Shown one piece after another: positions 41,771-51,326 of a stretch of 64,000 nucleotides of DNA. The notes under the pieces were generated by a model, which worked only from the letters and a program-made list of their open reading frames with translations, did no database searches and was not told the DNA's origin. The translations under genes and the position numbers were made by a program. The stretch lies in NCBI RefSeq assembly GCF_900091625.1, contig NZ_FMIC01000002.1, positions 3,782,001 through 3,846,000 of the forward strand, given 5' to 3'. The stretch's first letter is position 1, and each line of letters begins with the position of its first letter. Origin of the DNA: Micromonospora peucetia. GTDB taxonomy: Bacteria; Actinomycetota; Actinomycetes; Mycobacteriales; Micromonosporaceae.

Positions 41771-41792
41771 GAGCCGGCGCTGGGGCCGGCTC
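41771..41792 (-). terminator. Hairpin after the LLM oxidoreductase gene
   Basis: GAGCCGGC (41771-41778) and GCCGGCTC (41785-41792) form a perfect 8-bp stem just beyond the stop at 41805 and between convergent reading frames. Confidence 0.5.
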
Positions 41793-41804
41793 CCCATCAG
41801 CCGA

Positions 41805-42725
41805 TCATGACTGGCGCAAGCCGGCCAGCACCGGCGTGAGTGGGTCCAGCGCGTCCTTGCGTACGACGAAGCGGGTGACGCCCCAGCGCCGCCGGTGCGC
41901 GGCGACCGCCGCGACGATCTCGTCCCCGGTGCCGATCAACACGAACGGCGTCGCGAGCAGCTCGGCGACGGTCAGGCCGGTGTCCTCGGCGATCGGCGCG
42001 GCGGCGGCCTCGGCGTCGTCGGTTACGACGGTGTGCTGCACGAGCGCCTCCAGCACCGGCGGCTCGGCCCGCCCGGCCGCCCCGGCTGCGACACAGTCGA
42101 GCTGCTTCTCGATGTCCGCCTCGCGCCAGCGCACCTCGTGCGCGTAGCCGTCCGGCAGGGTGCGGCCGAGCCCGGAGAGGCCGACCACGTCGGCGTGCGC
42201 GCCGGCCCAGCGCAGCATCGCGGAGTTCGCCGTGCCGATGGTGAGCGGGATTCGGGTCTGCACAGGCCGGGGCTTCTCCAGGCGAGCCGTCCGCATCACC
42301 AGGTCGGGTGTGTCGACGGTGACCTCCTCGCCGTCGAGCAGGGCGCGGACGGCCTCGGCCACGGCCAGACAGCGGCGCACCCGACCGGCGACGTCGGGGC
42401 GTTCCCGGCCGACCGCGAGCCACTCCGCCGGGGTGTGGCCGGCGCCGAGGCCGAACCGGGCCCGCCCGCCGGAGAGCAGGTCGAGGCTGGCCACGTCCGA
42501 GGCGAGCAGCATCGGCTCACGGACGCCGGCGTTGGAGACGTACGAGCCGAGGCCGATCCGCTCGGTCACCGCCGCGGCGGCGGCCAGGGCGACGAACGGG
42601 GACGCCGCCGCGCCCGGGTGGTCGGCGGTGGACAGCCCGTCGAAGCCGGCCGCCTCGGCCCGCCGGGCCAGGTCCAGCCAGCTCGGGCCGTCGGACGGGG
42701 TCGCCTGGAGGGTGAAGGTCGCCAT
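41805..42725 (-). CDS. LLM-class, probably F420-dependent, oxidoreductase
   Basis: A 306-residue luciferase-like TIM-barrel protein. ATFTLQATPSDGPSWLDLARRAEAAGFDGLSTADHPG is the first strand-helix unit; AAAAAVTERIGLGSYVSNAGVREPMLLASDVASLDLLSGGRARFGLGAGH carries the cis-peptide/cofactor region; and RIPLTIGTANSAMLRWAGAHADVVGLSG follows. This matches the actinobacterial TIGR03621-type F420 oxidoreductases. The NpdG homologue at the start of the window would supply reduced F420. The substrate is unknown. The ATG at 42725 follows AGGGTGGGCCAC, a modest ribosome site. Confidence 0.86.
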   Translation of the reverse strand: MATFTLQATPSDGPSWLDLARRAEAAGFDGLSTADHPGAAASPFVALAAAAAVTERIGLGSYVSNAGVREPMLLASDVASLDLLSGGRARFGLGAGHTPAEWLAVGRERPDVAGRVRRCLAVAEAVRALLDGEEVTVDTPDLVMRTARLEKPRPVQTRIPLTIGTANSAMLRWAGAHADVVGLSGLGRTLPDGYAHEVRWREADIEKQLDCVAAGAAGRAEPPVLEALVQHTVVTDDAEAAAAPIAEDTGLTVAELLATPFVLIGTGDEIVAAVAAHRRRWGVTRFVVRKDALDPLTPVLAGLRQS

Positions 42726-42800
42726 GTGGCCCACCCTGCCGGGCGCGGGCCAGCCGGCCAAGCCCGGTGGCGGCGATTCTGCTACCGGCAGACCCGCCGG

Positions 42801-43331
42801 TCACCGGTGGCGGCGACCACCACGACGGGCGATTGGACCGGTCCGGTCCGGCCCACCCTCGGGCGGTGGGAGGGAAACCCCGAGGAGATTCTCGGTGCTG
42901 CCCTCGGTCAGCGCGTTCAGCGCGCCGACAAGCTTCTTCTCCTCGTAGACGAAGTGCGTCTCGAGCAGCGCCGCGAGGGTGTCCAGCTCCGTCCGTACCT
43001 CGTCGGGCGGCGCGGTCCCGCCGACCAACTGCTCGACCCGGCGCAGGGTCTCGGCCACGAGGTGGTGGTCGGCCGCCAGCTCGCGCAGCACCGGGGCCAG
43101 CTCGGGCACCTGGTCGGCCAGCACCCGGAACGCCCCGGCGTCCTCGCCGGTGTGGTGCCGGGTCAGCGCCGCGCAGAAGGCCAGGCAGTGGGCCCGCAGC
43201 TCCCGCGGCCGTACGTCGGGGTCGTCCACGCCGTCACGGAGGCGGGTGAGTTCCTCGCGGAGCCAGAGGTGGACCTCGATCAGTTGGTTGCCGAAGGCCC
43301 GCAGGCGCTCGTCCGGCGTGAACGGAGGCAT
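42801..43331 (-). CDS. Hemerythrin-like HHE domain protein
   Basis: A 176-residue four-helix-bundle protein with the expected diiron-ligand histidines and acids: FGNQLIEVHLWLREEL (first His), FCAALTRHHTGEDAG (H and E), ELAADHHLVAETLRRVE, and LLETHFVYEEKKLVGALN (last His plus Glu). Such domains bind O2, NO or act as iron/redox sensors in the cytoplasm. The C-terminal 25 residues are basic and Pro-rich, outside the fold. ATG 43331 is used; the only upstream purine run is GGGACACAC. Divergent or regulatory partners are not evident. Confidence 0.88.
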   Translation of the reverse strand: MPPFTPDERLRAFGNQLIEVHLWLREELTRLRDGVDDPDVRPRELRAHCLAFCAALTRHHTGEDAGAFRVLADQVPELAPVLRELAADHHLVAETLRRVEQLVGGTAPPDEVRTELDTLAALLETHFVYEEKKLVGALNALTEGSTENLLGVSLPPPEGGPDRTGPIARRGGRRHR

Positions 43332-43439
43332 GTGTGTCCCATGCTGTCCCGCGCCTCCATGCCCTCGGCGGTCTGTTTGCCGGGTGCACCGCGACGCTGC
43401 GGCCAGCCTACGACAGGGATCACGAACGCGCGGACCCTG

Positions 43440-43856
43440 TCACGGCCGCCGGACCGGCCGGACGCTGACCAGATCCTCCAACCCGACGAAGTCGGTCGGG
43501 TTTATGGTGTAGAGCGACAGCCCGTTCGCGTGCGCGACGGAGGCGATCATCAGGTCCGCCAGCCGACGGCGGGTGGTGCGCCCGGTGGCCAGGACCGCAC
43601 TCGTGACCAGGCCGAAGGCCCGCGCCGCCTCGGCGTCGAAGGGCAGCGGCTCGAACATGGCCTCGGCATGCTGAAGGATGCTGGTCCGCCGGGCCCGTTC
43701 GGCGCGGTCGTCGGTGTGGTGCGGGCCGGCGGAAAGCTCCGCGAGCGTCACGGCGCTGATCACCATCTCCGCGGGCAGGTCCTCCGGACCGAGGGCGCCG
43801 AGATGGATCACGATGTTCGTGTCGATCAGGCCACGGTCCGGCGCCTCACCACTCAC
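43440..43856 (-). CDS. vapC: PIN-domain ribonuclease toxin (VapC type)
   Basis: A 138-residue PIN toxin with the acidic quartet in place: LIDTNIVIHL (Asp), SAVTLAELSAGP (Glu), RLADLMIASVAHANGL (Asp) and TINPTDFVGLEDL (Asp). VapC toxins cleave RNA, often initiator or other tRNAs, when freed from the antitoxin. The GTG at 43856 lies inside the end of the antitoxin gene, an 11-bp overlap typical of these modules. Toxin follows antitoxin on the same strand. Confidence 0.9.
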   Translation of the reverse strand: MSGEAPDRGLIDTNIVIHLGALGPEDLPAEMVISAVTLAELSAGPHHTDDRAERARRTSILQHAEAMFEPLPFDAEAARAFGLVTSAVLATGRTTRRRLADLMIASVAHANGLSLYTINPTDFVGLEDLVSVRPVRRP

Positions 43857-44115
43857 GGCTGAACGGGTCCTGCTCCACCGACGAGTCGATGTCCGCGCGG
43901 AACCTCTCGTCGTCCAGCACCGGGGCCGGGGCGAAGGCGGCAAGCACCTCGCTCCGCGGCACGAACGTGCGCCGACGCAGCGGGATGAGCTTCCCGACGG
44001 GGGTGCCGTTGCGCGTGATGACGAAGGACTCGCCTGACTCGACATGCCGCATGATCCGGCCCGAGTCGTTGCGCAATTCCCGCTGCGTTATCTCCCGGTG
44101 AGCGTGCTCTGCCAC
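43846..44115 (-). CDS. Phd/YefM-type antitoxin
   Basis: An 89-residue antitoxin: REITQRELRNDSGRIMRHVESGESFVITRNGTPVGKLIPL is the Phd/YefM DNA-binding and dimerisation fold, and the C-terminal FVPRSEVLAAF ... DSSVEQDPFSREW is the toxin-binding tail. Pairing a Phd/YefM antitoxin with a PIN toxin is common in actinobacteria. GTG 44115 is 6 nt after TAGGAT, suggesting leaderless transcription. Autoregulation is expected for the family; no operator palindrome was clear. Confidence 0.88.
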   Translation of the reverse strand: MAEHAHREITQRELRNDSGRIMRHVESGESFVITRNGTPVGKLIPLRRRTFVPRSEVLAAFAPAPVLDDERFRADIDSSVEQDPFSREW

Positions 44116-44121
44116 GGCGTA

Positions 44122-44127
44122 ATCCTA
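44122..44127 (-). promoter_or_regulatory. -10 element TAGGAT, leaderless-type start of the toxin-antitoxin operon
   Basis: TAGGAT, six bases TACGCC, then GTG. Confidence 0.45.
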
Positions 44128-44197
44128 GTCGAATGTGCTACGGAGTGCTACGCCGCCGCCGGCAAGGGCCGTGCCGGCCGGGCGGGTCCGCAGGGCG

Positions 44198-45538
44198 TCA
44201 CGTCGACGGTTCGTCCGTGGCGGGCTCCCGCCACCGGGCTCGCCAGGCAGCCTCGTGTGCCTCGTGGCTGGTCTTCTCCTCGAAGACCAGCTCGCGCAGC
44301 GCGCGCCGGGAGTCCGCCATGACCACCGCCTCGACCGCCACCAGCCCGACGCAGATGGCGGTGAGCAGGGCGAGAGCGGCCAGCGCCGGCAGCCGTTGGC
44401 CGACCGGAATGGTGGCGGCGAGCAGGAGCACCGCGCCGACCCTGGTCCAGGAGACGGTGCGCAGGGTGCGCAACTGGAACAGCATGTTCGCGCACAGGAA
44501 GCAGATCACCCCGCCGAAGAGCAGCAGCACGCCGGGGCCGTGCGTCGGGTCCCCGATCGGCACCTCGGTATCGGCGACCTGGTGCACGATCTCCTCGGCG
44601 CCGAGGGCGAACAGGATGACTCCGGCGATCATCGGCAGGTGCAGGTACGCGTACGCGTCCCGCGCCATCGAGACCCGGGGACGGCCCTCGGCGGCGTGCA
44701 GGGCGATCCGGGCGGCCGGTGCGATCAGGTCGTAGTGCGCCCACCAGAGCGCGGCCGTGAAGAAGATGCCGAGCACCGCCGCGGCGACCGCCGGCCACGT
44801 AGGGGCCTGGCCGAGCAGGTTGCTGCCGACGCCGACGGAGATGACCGACTCACCCAGGGCGATGATCAGGATGAGGTCGTAGCGCTCCGTCCAGTGCTCG
44901 GCGGAGGTCACCGTCCAGCCCCAGGCGCCAGCGACGAGACCCATGCCGTACTGGAGCAGGATGACGCTGACCCAGAGCCCGTCGCGCAGCATCGCGGCTT
45001 GGACCGGGTCGTCGATCTGCGGCGGGACCAGCGCGGCGGCCGTGAGCAGCAGGGTGCTGATCGTCACCTCCGGGGAGTACTTCAGCAGCATCCGGCGCTC
45101 GCCGGGTTTCTCCCGCGCGATGTGCCAGTACAGCGTCAGGTGCACGCCCCGGATCACCACGTAACTCAGCGCGACCACCATCGGCCCGGCGGCCACGTCG
45201 GTCGCGTCGCTGAACGCCTGGGGGAGGGACAGCGCGAAGCAGAACAGCGCGGCCATGCCGACGACCATCAGCACCGGGACGAAGCCCTCGCCGAGCCGGA
45301 CCCGGGTGGCGACCACGCAGTGCACCACCCAGCACCACCAGAGCACGGCGAGCACGAGCATGGCGTGCCCAAGCCGCCAACCGGAGATGTCGGCGGCGGT
45401 GGTCCGGGTGATGATGAAGAACGAGAAGACGAAGACCAGGTCGAAGAAGACCTCGAACCGGTCGACCCGAGCGCCGGGGGCGATCGAGACGGCCGGTCCC
45501 AGCCGCTCACGCCACCGGATGCCACCCACCTCATCCAC
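44198..45538 (-). CDS. Low-temperature-requirement A (LtrA) family membrane protein
   Basis: A 446-residue protein with about twelve transmembrane helices. DRFEVFFDLVFVFSFFIITRTTA is the diagnostic N-terminal LtrA motif (ELFFDLVFVFA-type); WWCWVVHCVVATRV, RYDLILIIALGESVISVG (the conserved second motif) and LHLPMIAGVILFALGAEE follow. The family was named from a Listeria mutant with poor growth at low temperature; its biochemical role is not known. GTG 45538 is chosen as the in-frame start just before WRERLG; upstream codons are low-complexity. It ends 80 bp from the antitoxin start. Confidence 0.88.
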   Translation of the reverse strand: MDEVGGIRWRERLGPAVSIAPGARVDRFEVFFDLVFVFSFFIITRTTAADISGWRLGHAMLVLAVLWWCWVVHCVVATRVRLGEGFVPVLMVVGMAALFCFALSLPQAFSDATDVAAGPMVVALSYVVIRGVHLTLYWHIAREKPGERRMLLKYSPEVTISTLLLTAAALVPPQIDDPVQAAMLRDGLWVSVILLQYGMGLVAGAWGWTVTSAEHWTERYDLILIIALGESVISVGVGSNLLGQAPTWPAVAAAVLGIFFTAALWWAHYDLIAPAARIALHAAEGRPRVSMARDAYAYLHLPMIAGVILFALGAEEIVHQVADTEVPIGDPTHGPGVLLLFGGVICFLCANMLFQLRTLRTVSWTRVGAVLLLAATIPVGQRLPALAALALLTAICVGLVAVEAVVMADSRRALRELVFEEKTSHEAHEAAWRARWREPATDEPST

Positions 45539-45679
45539 TCTGGCAGCGCCCCGACCCGACCGGGCCGGAATCGGGCCAGCCTGGTGGCGGTCGGGCCGAC
45601 CGGACGGCGGGGCACGCCACACGGCAAGCGGGCCGGTCGGCGGCGTACCAGCCGGCCGGTCGGCATGCGGGCCGGACGG

Positions 45680-45716
45680 CGAAGGGCGCCCCGGTCGGTG
45701 ACCGGGGCGCCCTTCG
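45680..45716 (-). terminator. Strong terminator after sucB
   Basis: CGAAGGGCGCCCCGGT (45680-45695) and ACCGGGGCGCCCTTCG (45701-45716) are exact complements with a CGGTG loop, 17 bp past the sucB stop. Confidence 0.85.
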
Positions 45717-45732
45717 TGTCGTACGCGGGGAA

Positions 45733-47553
45733 CTACAGGCCGAGCTCGGCCTCGAAGCTGCCCGACTCCAGCCGCTCCTTGATCGCGACCAGGAAGCGGG
45801 CGGCGTCCGCGCCGTCGATGATCCGGTGGTCGTACGACAGGGCCAGGTAGACCATCGACCGGACGGCGATGACCTCGCCCAGCTCCGGGTCGTTGACCAC
45901 GACCGGCCGCTTGACCACGGCACCCGTGCCGAGCATCGCCGACTGCGGCGACGGCACGATCGGGGTGTCGAAGAGGGCGCCCCGGCTGCCGGTGTTGGTC
46001 AGCGTGAAGGTCGCCCCGGCCAACTCGTCCGGGCTGATCTTGTTGGTCCGGGTGCGCTCGGCCAGGTCGGCGATCCGCTTGGCGATCCCGCCCAGGTTGA
46101 GGTCACCGGCGCCGTGGATCACCGGCACCATCAGGCCCCGCTCGGTGTCCACGGCGATGCCGAGGTGCTCCGAGCCCGGGTAGGTGATCGTGCCGGCGTC
46201 GAGGTCCATGCTGGCGTTCACGATCGGGTACGCCTGCAGCGCCTCGATCGCGGCCAGAGCGAAGAACGGCAGGAACGACAGCTTCACGCCGTGCCGCTGC
46301 TGGAACGACTCCTTCGCCTGCGTCCGCAGCTTGGCGACCTTGGTGACGTCCACCTCGATCACCGTGGTCAGCTGCGCCATCTCGTGCAGCGACTCGTGCA
46401 TCCGCTTGGCGATGACCGCGCGGATCCGCGGGAGCTTCTCGGTGCTGCCGCGCTTCGGGCTCGGCTGCGCCTTGGCGGCCGGCTTGGCCGGGGCCGCCGC
46501 AGCGGCGGGCTGCTGCGCCGGGGCCGGCGCGGCCTTGGCGGCCTTCGCCTTCTCCGCCGCCTCCAGCACGTCCTGCTTGCGGATCCGGCCGCCGACACCG
46601 GTGCCGTTGACCGAGGAGAGGTCAACGCCGTGCTCGCCGGCCAGCTTGCGCACCAGCGGGGTCACGTAGCCGGCGGCCTCCTCGCCGCCCTGGGCGGGCG
46701 CCGACGGGCGCTGCGGGGCCGACGGCACGGCCTTCTGCTCGGCCTGCGCGGGCTGCGCCGAGGTCTCGGCCTCCGCCGACGGCTCGTTGTACGACACGCC
46801 CGGGGTCGGCTCCTCGACCTTGGGCTCCGGCTTGGCCTCTGCCTTGGGCTCGGGCTTCGGCTCTGCCTTAGGCTCGGGCTTCGGCTCTGCCTTGGGCTCG
46901 GGCTTCGCCTCGGCCGGGGCGGCTCCGGCAGCACCGATCACGGCCAGGTCGGCGCCGACCGCGGCGGTCTCGTCCTCAGCGACCTTGATCTCCAGGACCG
47001 TGCCGGCCACCGGCGACGGGATCTCGGTGTCGACCTTGTCGGTGGAGACCTCCAGCAGCGGCTCGTCCACCTCGATGGTGTCGCCGACCTGCTTGAGCCA
47101 GCGGGTGACCGTGCCCTCGGTGACGCTCTCGCCGAGGGCCGGCATCTTGACCGGGGTGCCCTCGCCCGACGGCGCCGGCGCGGCCTGCTCCTGCGCCGGC
47201 GGCTCCTCGACGGCCGACTGCTCCGCCTCGGCCTGCGGCTCCGCGGCGGCTTCCTCGGCTTCCTCGGCCGGCTCCTCCTGCTGCGGGGCGGCCTCGCCGC
47301 CGCCGGTGGACTCGCCCTCGCCCGCGATCACGGCCAGCTCGCTGCCGACCTCGGCGGTCTCGTCCTCGCCGACCACGATCCGGCTCAGCACGCCCGCCGC
47401 CGGGGACGGGATCTCGGTGTCGACCTTGTCGGTCGACACCTCGAGCAGGGGCTCGTCGACCTCGACGGTGTCGCCCTCCTGCTTCAGCCAGCGCGTGACG
47501 GTGCCCTCGGTGACGCTCTCACCGAGCCGGGGCATGGTGACCGATACCGGCAT
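45733..47553 (-). CDS. sucB: 2-oxoacid dehydrogenase E2 (dihydrolipoyllysine-residue succinyltransferase)
   Basis: A 606-residue E2. Two N-terminal lipoyl domains carry the modified lysine in [12 protein letters not shown] (residues about 43 and 163); the first opens [18 protein letters not shown]. Long Ala/Glu/Pro linkers follow, including a KPEPKAE repeat. The E1/E3-binding domain is [38 protein letters not shown], and the catalytic domain ends with [23 protein letters not shown] (HxxxDG). In actinobacteria this protein (DlaT/SucB) serves pyruvate and/or 2-oxoglutarate dehydrogenase. ATG 47553 is preceded by GAAGGAG. lpdA lies upstream on the same strand with a 66-bp gap, so E3-E2 are cotranscribed. 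LipB and LipA supply the cofactor. Confidence 0.94.
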   Translation of the reverse strand: MPVSVTMPRLGESVTEGTVTRWLKQEGDTVEVDEPLLEVSTDKVDTEIPSPAAGVLSRIVVGEDETAEVGSELAVIAGEGESTGGGEAAPQQEEPAEEAEEAAAEPQAEAEQSAVEEPPAQEQAAPAPSGEGTPVKMPALGESVTEGTVTRWLKQVGDTIEVDEPLLEVSTDKVDTEIPSPVAGTVLEIKVAEDETAAVGADLAVIGAAGAAPAEAKPEPKAEPKPEPKAEPKPEPKAEAKPEPKVEEPTPGVSYNEPSAEAETSAQPAQAEQKAVPSAPQRPSAPAQGGEEAAGYVTPLVRKLAGEHGVDLSSVNGTGVGGRIRKQDVLEAAEKAKAAKAAPAPAQQPAAAAAPAKPAAKAQPSPKRGSTEKLPRIRAVIAKRMHESLHEMAQLTTVIEVDVTKVAKLRTQAKESFQQRHGVKLSFLPFFALAAIEALQAYPIVNASMDLDAGTITYPGSEHLGIAVDTERGLMVPVIHGAGDLNLGGIAKRIADLAERTRTNKISPDELAGATFTLTNTGSRGALFDTPIVPSPQSAMLGTGAVVKRPVVVNDPELGEVIAVRSMVYLALSYDHRIIDGADAARFLVAIKERLESGSFEAELGL

Positions 47554-47619
47554 CTTCAAAGACTCCTTCATTCCCCTGGTGGGATCATCGCCCGTCGCCG
47601 GACGCCGCGGTTGTCGTGA

Positions 47620-49011
47620 TCAGGCGTGTGCGTGCAGCGGCTTGCCGGCGAGCGCCAGGTGCGCCTCGCCCAGTGCCTCGTTCTGCGTCGGGTGGGCGTG
47701 CACGAGCTGCGCCACCTCGGCCGGGTACGCCTCCCAGTTGTAGATGAGCTGCGCCTCGCCGACCATCTCGCCGACCCGGGCGCCGACCATGTGCACGCCG
47801 ACGACGGGGCCGTCCTCCACCCGGACGAGCTTGACGAAGCCGGCCGTCTTGAGGATCTGGCTCTTGCCGTTTCCGCCCAGGTTGTAGTTGTAGGTCTTGA
47901 CCTTGTCGGCGCCGTACTGCTCCCTGGCCTTCGCCTCGGTCAGGCCGACCGACGCCAGCTCCGGGTCGGAGTAGGTGACCCGGGGGATGCCGGCCTCGTC
48001 GATGACGGCCGGGTTCTGGCCGGCGATCTCCTCGGCGACGAAGATGCCCTGCTGGAAGCCCCGGTGGGCGAGCTGGAGGCCGGGCACGATGTCGCCGACC
48101 GCGTAGACGTTCGGCACGCTGGTGCGCAGCCGCTCGTCGGTCAGCACGTAGCCGCGGTCCGTCTTGACGCCCTGCTGCTCGTAACCGAGGTCAGCGGTGT
48201 TCGGGCCGCGGCCCACGGCGACCAGCAACAGCTCCGCCTCGACGGTCTCGCCGCCGGCGATGGTGACCTTGACGCCCTTGTCGGTCTTCTCGACCTTCTC
48301 GAACGGCTTGCCGACCTTGAAGTTGATCTTCCGCTTGCGGAACGCCCGCTCCAGCGCCTTCGAGGACTCCTCGTCCTCGGCCGCGACCAGTCGGGGGAGC
48401 GCCTCGATGATCGTGACGTCCACCCCGAAGGACTTCCACACGCTGGCGAACTCGACGCCGATCACGCCGCCGCCGAGCACGATCGCCGAGGCCGGAACCC
48501 GGTCGAGCGTGAGGGCGTGGTCGCTGGTGATGACCCGCTCGCCGTCGACCTCCAGGCCGGGCAGGCTCTTGGCGTACGAACCGGAGGCCAGCACGACGTT
48601 GCGGCCGGTGTAACGCTTGCCGTCGACCTCGACGACGTTCTTGCCGACCAGCTTGCCGTGGCCCTCGACGATGGTGATCGCCTTGTTGCCCTTGAGCATG
48701 CCCTGCAGGCCCTTGTAGAGGCGGGAGACCACGCCGTCCTTGTACGAGTTGACCGCCGCGATGTCGATGCCGATCAGCTCGGCCTTCACGCCGAACTGCT
48801 CCGACTCGCGGGTCTGGTCGGCGATCTCGGCCGCGTGCAGCAGCGCCTTGGTCGGGATGCAGCCGTTGTGCAGGCAGGTCCCGCCGAGCTTGCCCTTCTC
48901 GACCAGCGCGACTTTCAGGCCCAGTTGGACGGCACGCAGTGCGGTCGCGTAGCCGCCGCTGCCACCTCCGAGGATGACAATGTCGAAGGTTGCGTCGTTC
49001 GGCTCGCTCAC
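47620..49011 (-). CDS. lpdA: Dihydrolipoamide dehydrogenase (E3)
   Basis: A 463-residue FAD disulphide oxidoreductase. FDIVILGGGSGGYATALRA binds FAD, GGTCLHNGCIPTKALL holds the redox-active C-X4-C, SAIVLGGGVIGVEFASVW binds NAD, YAVGDIVPGLQLAHRGFQQG is the second FAD motif, and VHAHPTQNEALGEA carries the His-Glu acid/base pair. It reoxidises dihydrolipoyl groups of E2 (and of glycine-cleavage H protein). GTG 49011 is preceded by GGAGTTGGAC. It is the first gene of the lpdA-sucB operon, divergent from the small conserved gene at 49190. Confidence 0.96.
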   Translation of the reverse strand: MSEPNDATFDIVILGGGSGGYATALRAVQLGLKVALVEKGKLGGTCLHNGCIPTKALLHAAEIADQTRESEQFGVKAELIGIDIAAVNSYKDGVVSRLYKGLQGMLKGNKAITIVEGHGKLVGKNVVEVDGKRYTGRNVVLASGSYAKSLPGLEVDGERVITSDHALTLDRVPASAIVLGGGVIGVEFASVWKSFGVDVTIIEALPRLVAAEDEESSKALERAFRKRKINFKVGKPFEKVEKTDKGVKVTIAGGETVEAELLLVAVGRGPNTADLGYEQQGVKTDRGYVLTDERLRTSVPNVYAVGDIVPGLQLAHRGFQQGIFVAEEIAGQNPAVIDEAGIPRVTYSDPELASVGLTEAKAREQYGADKVKTYNYNLGGNGKSQILKTAGFVKLVRVEDGPVVGVHMVGARVGEMVGEAQLIYNWEAYPAEVAQLVHAHPTQNEALGEAHLALAGKPLHAHA

Positions 49012-49189
49012 GTCCAACTCCCAGGTCGCGTCGCTGCTTCGGGGGTCAAGGCGGGGTAACACGGGCACACCCCACCTCGGTCATCTTGTCACCACCGCCC
49101 GTCGCCCGCGTAGTGAGGTGCCCAACGACACGTCCGTGACACGTACGCTTGGCACCGGCCTCGATGACGGACGGAAGGGGAGGCGCTCG

Positions 49190-49519
49190 GTGGGACTGTT
49201 CCGGCGACGCAAGAAGGCGCGGGCGGTCAGCCTCGACCGGGCCGCCGACCGCGCGGACCTGGAGCACCTCGAGGGCTTCGTCCGTAGCCGACGCGGGGTC
49301 GAGGCGTACATCGAGCCACGGACCACCGTCACCGAGACCACGGTCATGCTGATCGCCGACGACGGGGAATGGACCCGCCGCCGCATCGACGGCCCCGACG
49401 GCGCCCGCCGCTTCGCGTACCGGCTGGGCATCCCGGTCTACGACGTGCGGCTGATGGGCTACCCGCAGCGGATGCGCGACTACAACGAGCGTCGCAAGCG
49501 CCGCCCCGAGCTGTTCTGA
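49190..49519 (+). CDS. Conserved actinobacterial protein of unknown function
   Basis: A 109-residue protein with a basic N-terminus (GLFRRRKKARAVSLDRAADRADLEHLEGFV) and a conserved central block RRGVEAYIEPRTTVTETTVMLIADDGEWTRRRI, ending LGIPVYDVRLMGYPQRMRDYNERRKRR. The same layout is widespread next to the leucyl aminopeptidase gene in actinobacteria and is sometimes labelled oxidoreductase without support. The GTG at 49190 follows GGGGAGG. It is divergent from lpdA and convergent with pepA. Confidence 0.82.
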   Translation: MGLFRRRKKARAVSLDRAADRADLEHLEGFVRSRRGVEAYIEPRTTVTETTVMLIADDGEWTRRRIDGPDGARRFAYRLGIPVYDVRLMGYPQRMRDYNERRKRRPELF

Positions 49520-49548
49520 CCCGGCGCCCACGCCGGCCAGGTGAAACG

Positions 49549-49582
49549 GGAGAGGGCCCCTCGTCGACGAGGGGCCCTCTCC
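49549..49582. terminator. Perfect palindromic bidirectional terminator
   Basis: The 34-bp sequence from 49549 to 49582 is fully self-complementary (GGAGAGGGCCCCTCG and its mirror around TCGA). It separates the convergent 49190-49519 gene and pepA. Confidence 0.85.
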
Positions 49583-49593
49583 GCGTACGTACG

Positions 49594-51165
49594 TCAGCCG
49601 TTGGTGGCGACGTCCTCCACGAGTTGGACCAGCGTGCGCACCGGCACACCCGTGCCGCCCTTGGTCCAGTAGCCGGTCGGCTCGCCCGAGTGGTAGCCCG
49701 GCCCGGCGATGTCGATGTGCGCCCACGCGACGTCGGAGGTGACGAACTCCCGCAGGAACACCCCGCCCTGGAGCATGTGCCCGGCCCGGTCCATGCCGGC
49801 GTTGACCTGGGAGATGTCGGCCACCTCGGAGTCCATGCCCTTGCGCACGTCGTCCGGCAGCGGCATCGGCCAGGCCGGCTCGCCGACCGCGTCGCCGGCG
49901 ACCTTGACCCGCTCGCACAGCTCGGGGGTGCCCATCACGCCGGCGATCCGCTTGCCCAGCGCGATGACCTGTCCGCCCGTCAGGGTGGACGTCTCGAAGA
50001 GGTAGTCGCAGCCGTCCTCGCAGGCCCGCGCCATCGCGTCACCCAGGACCATCCGACCCTCGGCGTCGGTGTTGAGCACCTCCACCTTCTTGCCGTTGTA
50101 CATGCTGATCACGTCACCCGGCCGGTACGACCGCCCGGACGGCATGTTCTCCGCCATCGGCAGGTACGCCGTCACGGCCACCGACGGCTTGAGCGCGGCG
50201 ATTGCCAGCATGGCCGCACCCACCGCGGCGGCGCCCGCCATGTCGGACTTCATCTCCCACATGCCCTGCGCCGGCTTGATCGAGATGCCGCCGGTGTCGA
50301 AGGTGATGCCCTTGCCGACCAGCGCCACCCGCTTGCCGTTGCCGCCGCCAGCCGGGGTGTAGGTCAGCTTCACCAGCCGTGGCGGGGCCTCCGAGCCCTG
50401 CCCGACGGCGATGATGCCGCCGTACCCGCCGGCGGCCAGGGCCGCCTCGTCGAGCACCTCGACCGCCAGGCCGGCCTCCCGGGCGGCGTCCGCCACCGAG
50501 TCGGCGAAGGACGGCGGGCGCAGCTCGTTCGGGGCGGTGTTGACCCAGTCGCGGCTGCGCCGGACCGCGCCGCCGACCGCCTGGGCGCGGGCGATCTCGG
50601 CCTGCGAGCCGGCATCACCGGCGTCCGGCACGGCGACCAGCACCTCGGCCACCGGCTCGCGCCGGGACGGCTGCGGCCGGGTCTTGTAGCCGGCGAACCG
50701 GTAGCCGCCGAGCAGGGCGCCCTCCGCCACCGCGCGCAGCGCGGCGGGCGCGTCGGCGTCGTCCGGCAGCGGCAGCGCGAGCGCGACCCGCGGCGCTCCC
50801 GCGAGCGCCCGTACGGCCGCGCCGGTGGCCCGGCGCAGGGTCTCCGGGGCGGGGGCGGCGCCGGTCGGCTCCGGGCCGAGCCCGACGGCGGCGACCACCG
50901 GGGCGGTCACGGTGCCCAGCGTGGCCAGCTTGATCACCTCGCCGGGGCCACCGGTCGCGCCCAGCAGGGCCAGTGTCTCGGTCAGCTTGCCGTCGAAGGC
51001 GGCGGCGATGCTCTCCGCGCCGCTGGCCAGCAGCAGGGTTCCGGCCAGGCCGCTGGTGGCGTCCTGCTCTCCGGTCTGGCTGTGCACGCCGATCACGATC
51101 GCGTCGACGGTGAGTTCGGCGGGGTCGGTGTCGACCAGGCTCAGGGTGGTGCTGGGCGATGTCAC
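49594..51165 (-). CDS. pepA: Leucyl aminopeptidase (M17)
   Basis: A 523-residue M17 metallopeptidase removing N-terminal residues from peptides; hexameric and cytosolic in the family. The C-terminal catalytic domain carries [29 protein letters not shown], and the signature [13 protein letters not shown] with metal-binding Asp and Glu; [14 protein letters not shown] follows. The N-domain ([15 protein letters not shown]) is the regulatory part. GTG 51165 has GGAG eight nt upstream. It diverges from gcvT, as in mycobacteria (pepB-gcvT). Confidence 0.95.
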   Translation of the reverse strand: MTSPSTTLSLVDTDPAELTVDAIVIGVHSQTGEQDATSGLAGTLLLASGAESIAAAFDGKLTETLALLGATGGPGEVIKLATLGTVTAPVVAAVGLGPEPTGAAPAPETLRRATGAAVRALAGAPRVALALPLPDDADAPAALRAVAEGALLGGYRFAGYKTRPQPSRREPVAEVLVAVPDAGDAGSQAEIARAQAVGGAVRRSRDWVNTAPNELRPPSFADSVADAAREAGLAVEVLDEAALAAGGYGGIIAVGQGSEAPPRLVKLTYTPAGGGNGKRVALVGKGITFDTGGISIKPAQGMWEMKSDMAGAAAVGAAMLAIAALKPSVAVTAYLPMAENMPSGRSYRPGDVISMYNGKKVEVLNTDAEGRMVLGDAMARACEDGCDYLFETSTLTGGQVIALGKRIAGVMGTPELCERVKVAGDAVGEPAWPMPLPDDVRKGMDSEVADISQVNAGMDRAGHMLQGGVFLREFVTSDVAWAHIDIAGPGYHSGEPTGYWTKGGTGVPVRTLVQLVEDVATNG

Positions 51166-51313
51166 TGAAGCTACTCCGGGCGGGCCGGGCCGGTCGCGGC
51201 GTCGCGTACCGGCGATGGAGGTCTCCGGCGGAACGTACCCGTCGGAGGTCGGGGCTGTCCCGCCGATGGTCCCGGCGGGTCCCGCCGATGCTAACCAGCC
51301 GCCCAGCTCCCGG

Positions 51314-51319
51314 TAAGTT
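51314..51319 (+). promoter_or_regulatory. -10 element TAAGTT, leaderless-type start of gcvT
   Basis: TAAGTT, seven bases CCCACCC, then ATG. No ribosome site and no glycine-riboswitch fold upstream. Confidence 0.5.
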
Positions 51320-51326
51320 CCCACCC

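Noticed and set aside
41757..41820. Another copy of the family B or C hairpins near CGATCATGACTGG
   Set aside because: Only a few bases resemble the arms; the structure is an ordinary 8-bp stem that looks like a terminator.
45826..47619. Long open frame antisense to sucB
   Set aside because: Leu/Arg/Gly-rich shadow of the Ala/Glu/Pro-rich E2 linkers; no ribosome site or conserved motif.
51166..51326. Glycine riboswitch before gcvT
   Set aside because: The 160-bp gap is GC-rich without the expected paired aptamers, and the ATG appears leaderless.
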